In this document: positions 19,773-28,628 of the stretch, in pieces
Layout: every line of letters starts with the position of its first letter
How positions within the stretch are numbered: the first letter of the stretch is position 1
Assembly: GCF_001922345.1 (NCBI RefSeq)
Contig: NZ_CP018811.1
Coordinates: 2,108,001-2,172,000 of the forward strand
DNA length: 64,000 nucleotides
Source of the DNA: Paraburkholderia sp. SOS3
Lineage (GTDB): Bacteria > Pseudomonadota > Gammaproteobacteria > Burkholderiales > Burkholderiaceae
Reading direction: 5' to 3'
Program-made: the position numbers and the translations under genes
Notes under the pieces: generated by a model
Databases searched by the model: none
What the model was told of the DNA's origin: nothing
The model's input: the letters and a program-made list of their open reading frames with translations, nothing else

Positions 19773-20273
19773 ATGGCAAAGACCAACCACACATCGACCT
19801 CCATCTATTCGTTCTCGGCTCGCGCGTTGAACGGCGAGGAGATCAGTTTCGAACGCTATCGCGGCCGGGCCTTGCTGATCGTCAACACGGCCAGCGAATG
19901 CGGTTTCACGCCGCAATACAAAGGCTTGCAGGCGCTTTATCAGCAATACGCGGCGCGCGGGCTCGAAGTGCTTGGCTTTCCGTGCAACCAGTTCGGCAAG
20001 CAGGAGCCCGGCGACGCGGCACAGATCGGCAGCTTCTGCGAAAAGAACTTCGGCGTGTCGTTTCAGCTGTTCGAGAAGATCGACGTGAACGGCGCGCATA
20101 CGCATCCGCTTTTCAAGTATCTGAAGACGGAGGCGCCGGGGCTCCTCGGCTTCGACCGGATCAAATGGAACTTCACGAAGTTTCTCGTCGACCGTGACGG
20201 CAAGGTGCTCAAGCGCTACGGGCCGCCGACGAAGCCCGACGAGATCGCCGTCGATATCGAGAAGGTGCTGTAG
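19773..20273 (+). CDS. Glutathione peroxidase family protein
   Basis: A 166-residue thiol peroxidase that reduces hydroperoxides, probably with thioredoxin since it is a cysteine-type member. The peroxidatic Cys43 lies in NTASECGFTPQYKGLQ, Gln77 in NQFGKQEPG, and Trp in FDRIKWNFTKFLV, together the catalytic triad of the family. Cys89 (GSFCEKNFG) is a candidate resolving cysteine. No signal peptide is seen, so it is cytoplasmic. The ATG at 19773 has GGGAG about 8 nt upstream. It converges with the cardiolipin synthase gene over a 155-bp gap that holds two 14-bp repeat clusters. Confidence 0.93.
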   Translation: MAKTNHTSTSIYSFSARALNGEEISFERYRGRALLIVNTASECGFTPQYKGLQALYQQYAARGLEVLGFPCNQFGKQEPGDAAQIGSFCEKNFGVSFQLFEKIDVNGAHTHPLFKYLKTEAPGLLGFDRIKWNFTKFLVDRDGKVLKRYGPPTKPDEIAVDIEKVL

Positions 20274-20325
20274 CGCGCGGTTCGGGCCGGCGCCATGCGA
20301 CCGGGACGGATCGGCGCCAAGGGAC

Positions 20326-20437
20326 GGGTGACACAGGACGCGTGACGCAGGTCGGGTGACGCAGGACAGGGGGCTAACGGACCGGCGCTGCAGAGACGCA
20401 CGATAAGACACGCACGATAAGGCACGCACTACAGGAT
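20326..20437. repeat. Two 14-bp repeat clusters in the gap after the peroxidase gene
   Basis: Cluster 1 (20326-20367): GGGTGACACAGGAC, GCGTGACGCAGGTC, GGGTGACGCAGGAC. Cluster 2 (20396-20437): ACGCACGATAAGAC, ACGCACGATAAGGC and a decayed ACGCACTACAGGAT. Both have a 14-bp period but unrelated units. Cluster 2 runs 9 nt into the 3' end of the cls gene. Confidence 0.75.
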
Positions 20438-22237
20438 CGGCGCGAAGAGCCGCGCCACATGCATCGCCATGCGGCGCCACGGCGGCGACTTCCGGTATTC
20501 ACTGCGATCGATCTCGTACGATTCGGCGAAATCGCGCACGAGCATCGCTTCGACCTCGGCCGCGAAGCCGCGGTCGATCGTCAGCACCATGATCTCGAAG
20601 TTCAGGCGAAACGACCGGTTGTCGAGGTTCGCGCTACCCACCGCCGCGGCCTCGTCGTCGATCAGCACGACCTTCTGATGCAGAAAGCCCGGCCGGTAGC
20701 GAAACACGCGCACGCCGGCGCGGATCGAGTCGTGAGCATAGAGCCGCGAGGCTTCGAACACGACAATATGATCGCGCCGGCTCGGAATCAGGATGCGCAC
20801 GTCCACGCCGCGCAGTGCCGCGAGCCGCAGTGCGGAGAACACGGCTTCGTCGGGAACGAGGTAGGGCGTCGTGATCCAGATCCGCTTGCGAGCTGCGCTG
20901 ATCGCTTCGACGAAGAACAGCGAACACGTTTCCTGCTTGTCGGCGGGACCCGACGGTACCACGAGGCAGTGCATGTCGCCGGCATGATCCGCCGGGTCCG
21001 GCGCGCTTGCCGATACGCCGTCGCGCGCGGGCACCGGCACGGCACCCGCGCCCGATCGTGCAGTCGGCGGCGGCAGCGTCCTGATCGGCACAAGCGTGTC
21101 CGGCGCCGGGTCCGGTGCAGTGTGGGACGCGCCGTCGTCTGGCAGCGGTGCAGCCGCCGCGGTCAGCGCCACGCGCACCGATTCGGTCGCGGACGCGCCG
21201 ACAACTGGGTGGACTGTGGCGGACACGGAAGCGCTCATCGAAGCGGTCACCGAAGCCGCCACCGAGGCCGCCACCGAGGCCGCCACCGAAGCCGGCACAG
21301 GCGCCGGAGCCGCAGCCGTGGCGCGAGCGGGCACCGGCGGCGCGGCGGCGGTCGCAGGCACGCGCGGCGGCGGCTCGAGCGGCGGCAATTGCTGCGTGGC
21401 CCAGTACCAGTCTTCGGTGAACACGAACTGGATGCTGGCCACGGCGGGCCCGCGCACTTCGATATGCGTGTCGCGCCACGGCGAGAGGGGAGGCTTCGCG
21501 CCCAGATATTCCACGCCGATATTGTGGCCGCCGACGAACGCGCACTCGCCGTCGACCACGACGATTTTCCGGTGATTGCGGAAATTCAGCTGGAAGCGGT
21601 TGACGAAGCGCCGGTTCGTCGCGAACGGATGCATCTCGACGCCGCCCGCGCGCATCGCGGCGACATAGCGATGCGGCAGATCGAAGCTGCCGATGCTGTC
21701 GTACAGCACGTACGCGCGCACGCCTTGCTCGACTTTCCTGATCAGCGTGTCCTTGATCAGTTCGCCGAGCGCATCGGCGCGCACGATAAAGAACTGCACG
21801 ATCACATAGCTGCGTGCGCTTTCGATCGCATCGAGAATGGCCGCGAACGTCGCTTCGCCGTTGACGAGCGTGCGTACCGTATTGCCGGGCAGAAACGGCA
21901 TGCCGGAGAGCCGCGTGAGCGAACGTACGAGGTGTTCGCCGAGCGCTTGCGCGGGCCGCTCGTACGACGACGCCTGAGTCTCCCATTCGCGAGGATGCGC
22001 GCGCGTGCGCAACAGTTCGTTGCCGAAACGCCGCGCGTCGACATAGCCGGCGAACTTGCTGCGGCCGAGAAACAGATACGGAATGAGCGTCAGATACGGC
22101 ATCGCGACGAGCGACACCGCCCATGCGATCGCGCCTTGCGACGTGCGGGTATGCAGGATCGCATGGCACGCGGCAATCAGGCCGAGCAGGTGGCAGAGAA
22201 ATACCAGCGTGCCGATGTGAAGCAGATCGAATTGCAT
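20429..22237 (-). CDS. cls: Cardiolipin synthase with a large low-complexity insert
   Basis: Joins two phosphatidylglycerol molecules to cardiolipin in the inner membrane. The protein has 602 residues, longer than the usual 480. There are two N-terminal membrane helices (about 5-27 and 37-57) and two phospholipase D HKD motifs, HRKIVVVDGECAF (222 on) and HQKVVLIDDEAAAVGSANLD near residue 540. Residues about 285-420 are an Ala/Pro/Thr/Val-rich insert between the two catalytic halves, part of it encoded by a 12-bp tandem array with the peptide period AASV. Both motifs are intact, so the enzyme is probably active with the insert as a loop. It lies downstream of prmB with a 295-bp gap that holds a strong dyad. 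Confidence 0.9.
   Translation of the reverse strand: MQFDLLHIGTLVFLCHLLGLIAACHAILHTRTSQGAIAWAVSLVAMPYLTLIPYLFLGRSKFAGYVDARRFGNELLRTRAHPREWETQASSYERPAQALGEHLVRSLTRLSGMPFLPGNTVRTLVNGEATFAAILDAIESARSYVIVQFFIVRADALGELIKDTLIRKVEQGVRAYVLYDSIGSFDLPHRYVAAMRAGGVEMHPFATNRRFVNRFQLNFRNHRKIVVVDGECAFVGGHNIGVEYLGAKPPLSPWRDTHIEVRGPAVASIQFVFTEDWYWATQQLPPLEPPPRVPATAAAPPVPARATAAAPAPVPASVAASVAASVAASVTASMSASVSATVHPVVGASATESVRVALTAAAAPLPDDGASHTAPDPAPDTLVPIRTLPPPTARSGAGAVPVPARDGVSASAPDPADHAGDMHCLVVPSGPADKQETCSLFFVEAISAARKRIWITTPYLVPDEAVFSALRLAALRGVDVRILIPSRRDHIVVFEASRLYAHDSIRAGVRVFRYRPGFLHQKVVLIDDEAAAVGSANLDNRSFRLNFEIMVLTIDRGFAAEVEAMLVRDFAESYEIDRSEYRKSPPWRRMAMHVARLFAPIL
21228..21299 (-). repeat. 12-bp tandem array inside cls (six units)
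   Basis: On the plus strand: GAAGCGCTCATC, GAAGCGGTCACC, GAAGCCGCCACC, GAGGCCGCCACC twice, GAAGCCGGCACA. On the coding strand it encodes a tetrapeptide period of the form AASV within the low-complexity insert. Confidence 0.85.
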
Positions 22238-22366
22238 AAGCGTACGAAGGATCGTTCGACGCGCGGTTCGCGCGCATCCGGATGCGATCGAAGCAGGGGC
22301 GCCAGGCTCGATGCCACCCCCATCTTACCGAACCGCAAACCGGCCACGCCGGTTGGCCCGATCTTG

Positions 22367-22393
22367 CGTGTGGACAAGCGTATTGTCCACACG
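22367..22393. promoter_or_regulatory. Perfect 11-bp inverted repeat upstream of cls
   Basis: CGTGTGGACAA (22367-22377), loop GCGTA, TTGTCCACACG (22383-22393). It lies 130 bp upstream of the cls start and 140 bp after the prmB stop. There is no T-run on either strand, so an operator is more likely than a terminator. Each arm contains TTGTCCACA, one base away from the DnaA box TTATCCACA. Confidence 0.5.
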
Positions 22394-22532
22394 AATCGGC
22401 ATCATAGGTGCGCTGGCTGCGCGCCCGACAAGCGGTTCCTGATGCGGATCAATGCTCAACACTCGATGCGCAGCGTCTTGACCCCGGCCCTCGGCATTTC
22501 TTCGGCTGATGAGCCGCCGTACCCGGTACGTC

Positions 22533-23456
22533 TCAAGCACCGGGCAAGTCGCTCGCCTGTAGCAGGAAGACGTTGTCATCGCCGGCGCTGGTCGACAGCC
22601 ACACGAGGTCGAGCCCGCCGAACGCCGCCTCGACGTTCGCACGCTCGTTGCCGATCTCGACCACGAGCACACCGTCGTCGGTCAGCCAGTTGCGCGCCTC
22701 GCCGATGATGCGTCGCACAATGTCCATGCCATCCGCGCCACCCGCGAGCGCGAGCTCGGGCTCGTGCCGGTATTCAGCCGGCAGCGCCTCCATCGACGCC
22801 GCATTCACATAGGGCGGATTCGCGAGGATGACGTCGTAACGGCGCTCGGGCAACGGTGCGAACAGATCGCCTTCGAATACGGCAATGCGTTCGTCGAGTT
22901 CGTAGTCGATCACGTTGATCGTCGCGACTTCGATGGCACCCGGCGACAGATCGACCGCGTCGATATCGGCATTCGGAAACGCGTGCGCGGCGAGAATCGC
23001 GAGGCACCCGGAGCCGGTGCACAGTTCGAGCACGGCCGATACCGCTTCGGGGTCTTCGACGTACGGCTGCAGCCCATCCTGCAGCAGTTCGCCGATAAAC
23101 GAGCGCGGCACGATCACGCGCTCGTCGACATGAAAGCGATAGCCGTGCATCCACGCTTCCTGCGTGATGTACGCGGCCGGCACACGTTCGGCCGCGCGCC
23201 GCTCGATCACCTTCAGCACCGTGTCGACTTCGTCGGCGCTCAGGCGTGCGTCGAGAAACGGATCGAGCAGATCGAGCGGCAGATGCAGCGTGTGCAGAAC
23301 GAGATAGACCGCTTCGTCGTAAGCATTCGCCGAACCGTGTCCGAACGACAGTTGCGCCTGGTTGAAGCGCGACACCGCATAGCGCAGCACGTCGCGCACC
23401 GTCGAGAATGGATGCGTGGCGGGATGAGAAGCCTGACAGGACGGGGTGGTGGTCAT
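22533..23456 (-). CDS. prmB: Ribosomal protein L3 N5-glutamine methyltransferase
   Basis: Uses S-adenosylmethionine to methylate a glutamine of ribosomal protein L3. The 307-residue protein has motif I LELCTGSGCLAI (144-155) and the Gln-methylating NPPY motif (213-216). The extra N-terminal domain and TQEAWMHGYRFHVDERVIVPRS separate PrmB from the release-factor methylase PrmC. The ATG at 23456 is 16 nt after the dapE stop, so it is cotranscribed with the dap genes, a common arrangement in betaproteobacteria. Confidence 0.93.
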   Translation of the reverse strand: MTTTPSCQASHPATHPFSTVRDVLRYAVSRFNQAQLSFGHGSANAYDEAVYLVLHTLHLPLDLLDPFLDARLSADEVDTVLKVIERRAAERVPAAYITQEAWMHGYRFHVDERVIVPRSFIGELLQDGLQPYVEDPEAVSAVLELCTGSGCLAILAAHAFPNADIDAVDLSPGAIEVATINVIDYELDERIAVFEGDLFAPLPERRYDVILANPPYVNAASMEALPAEYRHEPELALAGGADGMDIVRRIIGEARNWLTDDGVLVVEIGNERANVEAAFGGLDLVWLSTSAGDDNVFLLQASDLPGA

Positions 23457-23472
23457 CGCAGCGGTTCCTCGC

Positions 23473-24705
<1,233 letters not shown>

Positions 24706-24730
24706 TCAAGCAAGGCTCGATCACACCGTA

Positions 24731-24784
24731 GGCGAACTTGAGGCGAACCGCGGGCGAACCGCGGCGAACCTCAGGCAAACAGCG
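24731..24784. repeat. 11-bp array between the arsC-like gene and dapE
   Basis: GGCGAACTTGA, GGCGAACCGCG, GGCGAACCGC (10 bp), GGCGAACCTCA, GGCAAACAGCG. The last unit and part of the previous one are the end of the arsC-like reading frame, so the array seems to have grown from the gene's 3' end into the spacer. Confidence 0.7.
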
Positions 24785-25145
24785 CCTCGTATTGATCCGC
24801 GGCAAAGCCAAGCGCCTTCACGCGCCCGTTGACCACGACCACCGGCCGTTTGATGACCGAAGGCTTGTGGATCAACAGCGCGATCGCCCCGGCCTCGCTA
24901 TCGGCTTCGGCCTTCATGGTATCGGACAGGCCGCGCCACGTCGTGCCGCGCCGGTTTACGAGCGAATCGAGCGACACGTCCTTGAGCCAGTCGCGCACGA
25001 GCGGCTCGGACACGCCGGCCTTCTTGAAATCGTGAAACTCGAATTCGACGCCGTGTTCCTCGAGCCACACGCGCGCTTTCTTCACGGTGTCGCAATTCGG
25101 AATGCCGTACACGACGATCGTCTTCGCCGCAGACCGCGTTGTCAT
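24771..25145 (-). CDS. ArsC/Spx-family reductase-like protein (YffB type)
   Basis: A 124-residue thioredoxin-fold protein of the ArsC/Spx family. The N-terminal VVYGIPNCDTVKKARVWLEE has a single Cys18 where arsenate reductases carry their catalytic cysteine; there is no CxxC. The C-terminal KPSVIKRPVVVVNGRVKALG fits the YffB-like subgroup, which sits in dap operons of many proteobacteria and whose substrate is unknown; it is not a demonstrated arsenate reductase. The start overlaps the dapD stop (TGATG), so expression is coupled to dapD. Confidence 0.88.
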   Translation of the reverse strand: MTTRSAAKTIVVYGIPNCDTVKKARVWLEEHGVEFEFHDFKKAGVSEPLVRDWLKDVSLDSLVNRRGTTWRGLSDTMKAEADSEAGAIALLIHKPSVIKRPVVVVNGRVKALGFAADQYEALFA

Positions 25146-25972
25146 CAGTCGCCCCGCAGCAGTTCGTTCAGACCGACCTTCGCGCGCGTTTTCGCGTCGA
25201 CCTTCTTGACGATGACCGCGCAGTAAAGGCTATGCGTGCCGTCCTTCGACGGCAGGTTGCCCGCCACGACGACCGAGCCTGCCGGAATGCGGCCGTAGCT
25301 GACTTCGCCCGTTTCGCGGTCGTAGATTTTCGTGCTCTGGCCGAGGTAGACGCCCATCGATATCACCGAGTTTTCCTCGACGATCACGCCTTCGACCACT
25401 TCCGAGCGCGCGCCGATAAAGCAGTTGTCTTCGATGACGACCGGGTTCGCCTGCAGCGGTTCGAGCACGCCGCCGATACCGACGCCGCCCGACAGATGCA
25501 CGTTCTTGCCGATCTGCGCACACGAGCCGACGGTGGCCCACGTGTCGACCATCGTGCCTTCATCGACATAGGCGCCGATGTTGACGTACGACGGCATCAG
25601 CACGACGTTCTTCGCGATGAACGAGCCGCGGCGCGCGACGGCCGGCGGCACGACGCGAAAGCCGCCGGCGGCGAAGTCTTCGGCCGTGTAGTTCGCGAAT
25701 TTGGTCGGCACCTTGTCGTAGAACTGGGAGAAGCCGCCGGCCGGCATCGGCGCATTGTCTTCGAGGCGGAACGACAGCAGCACCGCTTTCTTCAGCCATT
25801 GATTGACGACCCAGGCGCCGTCTTTCTTCTCGGCGACGCGCATCTGCCCTTTATCGAGCTGTTCGAGCGCATGCGCGACCGCATCGCGCACTTCGGCGCT
25901 CGCGGCTTTCGGCGAAAGGTCCGCGCGGTTGTCCCACGCGGTGTCGATGATCTGCTGAAGTTGTTGCGACAT
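25145..25972 (-). CDS. dapD: Tetrahydrodipicolinate N-succinyltransferase
   Basis: Transfers succinyl from succinyl-CoA to tetrahydrodipicolinate, committing the succinylase branch. The 275-residue protein is exactly the family length. It has the left-handed beta-helix of hexapeptide repeats ([39 protein letters not shown]) and the N-terminal [20 protein letters not shown]. The ATG at 25972 starts the conserved region; it is 83 nt after dapC. Confidence is high from sequence and context. Confidence 0.97.
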   Translation of the reverse strand: MSQQLQQIIDTAWDNRADLSPKAASAEVRDAVAHALEQLDKGQMRVAEKKDGAWVVNQWLKKAVLLSFRLEDNAPMPAGGFSQFYDKVPTKFANYTAEDFAAGGFRVVPPAVARRGSFIAKNVVLMPSYVNIGAYVDEGTMVDTWATVGSCAQIGKNVHLSGGVGIGGVLEPLQANPVVIEDNCFIGARSEVVEGVIVEENSVISMGVYLGQSTKIYDRETGEVSYGRIPAGSVVVAGNLPSKDGTHSLYCAVIVKKVDAKTRAKVGLNELLRGD

Positions 25973-26055
25973 AAGTGACGAGACCGGTTGAAATAATGGA
26001 GAGGTGACTGAGAAGCATCGCCGCCCGACGTCGGCACCGTGCGCCGGCGTCGACT

Positions 26056-27285
26056 TTAACGCTTGAGCGCGCGGCAGAAGTCGACGATGCGCTGCGCGCC
26101 CTCGGTGCACTCGTCGACGTCGGCGACGAGCGCGATGCGGATGAAGTCGCGGCCGGGGTTCGTGCCGTGAGCGGTGCGCGCGAGATAGGAGCCGGGCAGA
26201 ACCGTCACATTATAGTCGGCGTACAGTCGCCGGGCGAATTCGGTATCCGACAGGCCGGTGCGCGCGACGTGGGCCCACAGGTAGAACGCGGCGTCGGGCA
26301 GCCGCACGTCGAGCACGCTCGCGATCATCGGCGTGACGGTCGCGAACTTCCGGGCGTACTTCGCGCGGTTCTCGCGCACATGCGCCTCGTCGTTCCACGC
26401 GGCGATGCTCGCGGTCTGATAGACGGTGGACAGCGCCGCGCCGTGATAGGTGCGGTACAGCAGAAACTGCCTGAGAATGGCAGCGTCGCCGGCCACGAAG
26501 CCCGAGCGCATGCCCGGCACGTTCGAGCGCTTCGACAGGCTCGACAGCACGACGAGCCGCTCGTAGCCGCGGCCGAGCTGGTGCGCGGCCTCGAGGCAGC
26601 CGAGCGGCGGCTTCGCTTCGTCGAAGTAGATTTCGGAGTAGCACTCGTCGGAGGCGATCACGAAGCCGTAGCGGTCCGACAGCGCAAACAGTTCGCGCCA
26701 GTCGTCGAGCGTGAGCACGGCGCCGGTCGGATTGCCCGGCGAGCAGACGTAGAGCAGTTGCGTGCGCGCCCAGATGTCGGCGGGCACGGCGGCATAGTCG
26801 CAGGCGAAGTTGCGCGCCGGGTCGCTGTTCGCGAAGTAGGGCTGGGCGCCCGCGAGCAGCGCCGCGCCTTCATAGATTTGATAGAACGGGTTCGGACAGA
26901 GTACGATCGCGGGCTCGCCGGTTGCGGCCTGGGCGCCATTGCGGCGCGGGTCGATCACGGTTTGCGCGAGCGCGAAGAGCGCCTCGCGCGAGCCCGCGAC
27001 CGGCAGCACCTCGGTGGCCGGATCGAGCGGCGGAAGATGGTAGCGCCACGACGCCCAGTTCGCGATCGCTTCGCGCAGCGGCTGCGAGCCGAGCGTCGCC
27101 GGGTACGAAGCGAGGCCGGACAGCGAGGCGACGACTGCGTCGCGCACGAGCGCCGGCGTCGGATGTTTCGGCTCGCCGATGCCGAAGCTGATCGGCTGGA
27201 TGTGTGCGGGCGGCATGACGTCCTTGAACAGCAGACGCAGCTTTTCGAACGGATAGGGTTGCAGCGAGTCGAGTAGCGGATTCAC
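26056..27285 (-). CDS. dapC: Succinyldiaminopimelate transaminase
   Basis: PLP-dependent fold-type I aminotransferase that converts N-succinyl-2-amino-6-ketopimelate and glutamate to N-succinyl-LL-DAP. The 409-residue protein has PLP Lys252 in [27 protein letters not shown] and [11 protein letters not shown]. It starts with a GTG at 27285 ([20 protein letters not shown]); a GTG 14 codons upstream is possible but the conserved N-terminus begins here. It heads the dapC-dapD-arsC-dapE-prmB run and is divergent from an EamA transporter (210 bp). The dap context supports DapC over other class I/II aminotransferases. Confidence 0.92.
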   Translation of the reverse strand: MNPLLDSLQPYPFEKLRLLFKDVMPPAHIQPISFGIGEPKHPTPALVRDAVVASLSGLASYPATLGSQPLREAIANWASWRYHLPPLDPATEVLPVAGSREALFALAQTVIDPRRNGAQAATGEPAIVLCPNPFYQIYEGAALLAGAQPYFANSDPARNFACDYAAVPADIWARTQLLYVCSPGNPTGAVLTLDDWRELFALSDRYGFVIASDECYSEIYFDEAKPPLGCLEAAHQLGRGYERLVVLSSLSKRSNVPGMRSGFVAGDAAILRQFLLYRTYHGAALSTVYQTASIAAWNDEAHVRENRAKYARKFATVTPMIASVLDVRLPDAAFYLWAHVARTGLSDTEFARRLYADYNVTVLPGSYLARTAHGTNPGRDFIRIALVADVDECTEGAQRIVDFCRALKR

Positions 27286-27495
27286 TTGACGGACCGGGTC
27301 GGAACGAAACGGATGGGCGTGGCGCACGGGCGTGGCACATTAGCCGACGATTATAGCTTGGCGCCGCGGGCCGTCATCACCGGCGGCGCGGCGTCAGCGT
27401 TGGCCGAACGCGATTCATGCAACAACAAGGGGCAAGCAGATGAGCAGCAGAACCAGCAGTCGAGGGAAGCCCTATGCGCAAGTCAGTGCATCCCG

Positions 27496-28503
27496 ATGAG
27501 CGACACCATGCACACGCAGCCTGACGCACGGCGCGGCAGCGGTTTTTCCGGCGGCCCGACGCTCGCCATCCTGATCGGCGCGTCGGTGTGGGGCGTCGTC
27601 TGGTATCCATTGCGTACGCTTGCGGCGCTCGGCATTACCGGCACGGCGGCCTCGGCGTTGACGAGCGGCGCCGGCTGTCTCTTCGTGTTGCTGCTCAAAC
27701 GCCGTTCGATCGCGACGGTCCGCTGGCATTGGCTATTGCCCGCGCTCGCACTGGCCGCGGGCGTGACGAATCTCGGCTTCGTCTGGGGCGCGATTCACGG
27801 CCAGGTGATGCGCGTGTTGCTGCTCTTCTATCTGACGCCCGCATGGACCGCGCTCTTTGCGCACTTTCTGCTGCGCGAGCGGCTGCGCTGGTCGGGCGCG
27901 GCGCTCGCGGCGTTGTCGCTCGCGGGCGCGATGCTGATGCTGTGGTCGCCGCGGCTCGGCTTGCCGGTGCCCGGCAGCCTCGCCGAATGGGCCGGCCTCG
28001 CCGGCGGCATGGGCTTCGCGATGAGCAATGTGCTGACGCTGAAGATCGTGCGCGAACTGCCGCGCATGAAGGCCGAAATGCGCACGGCGACGATCTTCGG
28101 CGGCTCGGCGCTCGTGAGCGCCTGCGCAGCGGTTTTCGAAGCGATGCCCGCGCCGCCCGAAGGTGCGCATCTGGCTACTGCTGCCTTGCTGGTCGCCGTG
28201 CTCGGCATCGTGTTGGGCACAAACAACATGCTCGTGCAATATGGGCTCGCGCGCGTGCCAGCGAACCGCGCATCGATCATCATGCTCTTCGAGATCGTCG
28301 TGACCGCGCTGTCCGCGTGGCTGCTCGCCGGCGAAGCGCCGGGGCCGCGCGAATGGGCGGGCGGTGCGTGCATCGTGCTCGCCTCGGCATTGTCGAGCCG
28401 GGTGCACCGCAGCCGGTCGGCGCCGCAAGCATCACAAGCATCACTAGCGGCGGGCGACGACGGCGATCCGGACGGCCGGAATCGCTCGCGTGCGATGGTA
28501 TGA
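27496..28503 (+). CDS. EamA/DMT-family transporter
   Basis: An inner-membrane protein of 335 residues with about ten membrane helices in two EamA repeats, for example LAILIGASVWGVVWYPLR at the start and the second repeat from about residue 165 (EWAGLAGGMGFAMSNVLTLK). Members export metabolites or amino acids; the substrate cannot be told from sequence. It stands alone, divergent from dapC. The ATG at 27496 follows a weak ribosome site; a second ATG four codons later is equally possible. The C-terminal 30 residues are a hydrophilic Ser/Ala tail. Confidence 0.85.
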   Translation: MSDTMHTQPDARRGSGFSGGPTLAILIGASVWGVVWYPLRTLAALGITGTAASALTSGAGCLFVLLLKRRSIATVRWHWLLPALALAAGVTNLGFVWGAIHGQVMRVLLLFYLTPAWTALFAHFLLRERLRWSGAALAALSLAGAMLMLWSPRLGLPVPGSLAEWAGLAGGMGFAMSNVLTLKIVRELPRMKAEMRTATIFGGSALVSACAAVFEAMPAPPEGAHLATAALLVAVLGIVLGTNNMLVQYGLARVPANRASIIMLFEIVVTALSAWLLAGEAPGPREWAGGACIVLASALSSRVHRSRSAPQASQASLAAGDDGDPDGRNRSRAMV

Positions 28504-28628
28504 TTGCCGCTGCTTGAGCGTGCTTGAGCGGCCGCTCGTGCGGTGCCTCAGTGGCGTAAAGCCACCGGTGCAACGCGGCGCGTACGCGGGTCCGTTTCCT
28601 TTTTCTCTTTTCAATCAGCGATATCGCC

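Noticed and set aside
22367..22393. Rho-independent terminator of the dap-prmB operon
   Set aside because: The stem is perfect but there is no T-run on either strand and it is 140 nt past the prmB stop.
24771..25145. Arsenate reductase proper
   Set aside because: Gene context (dap operon) and the YffB-like C-terminus argue against an ars function; no other ars gene is present.
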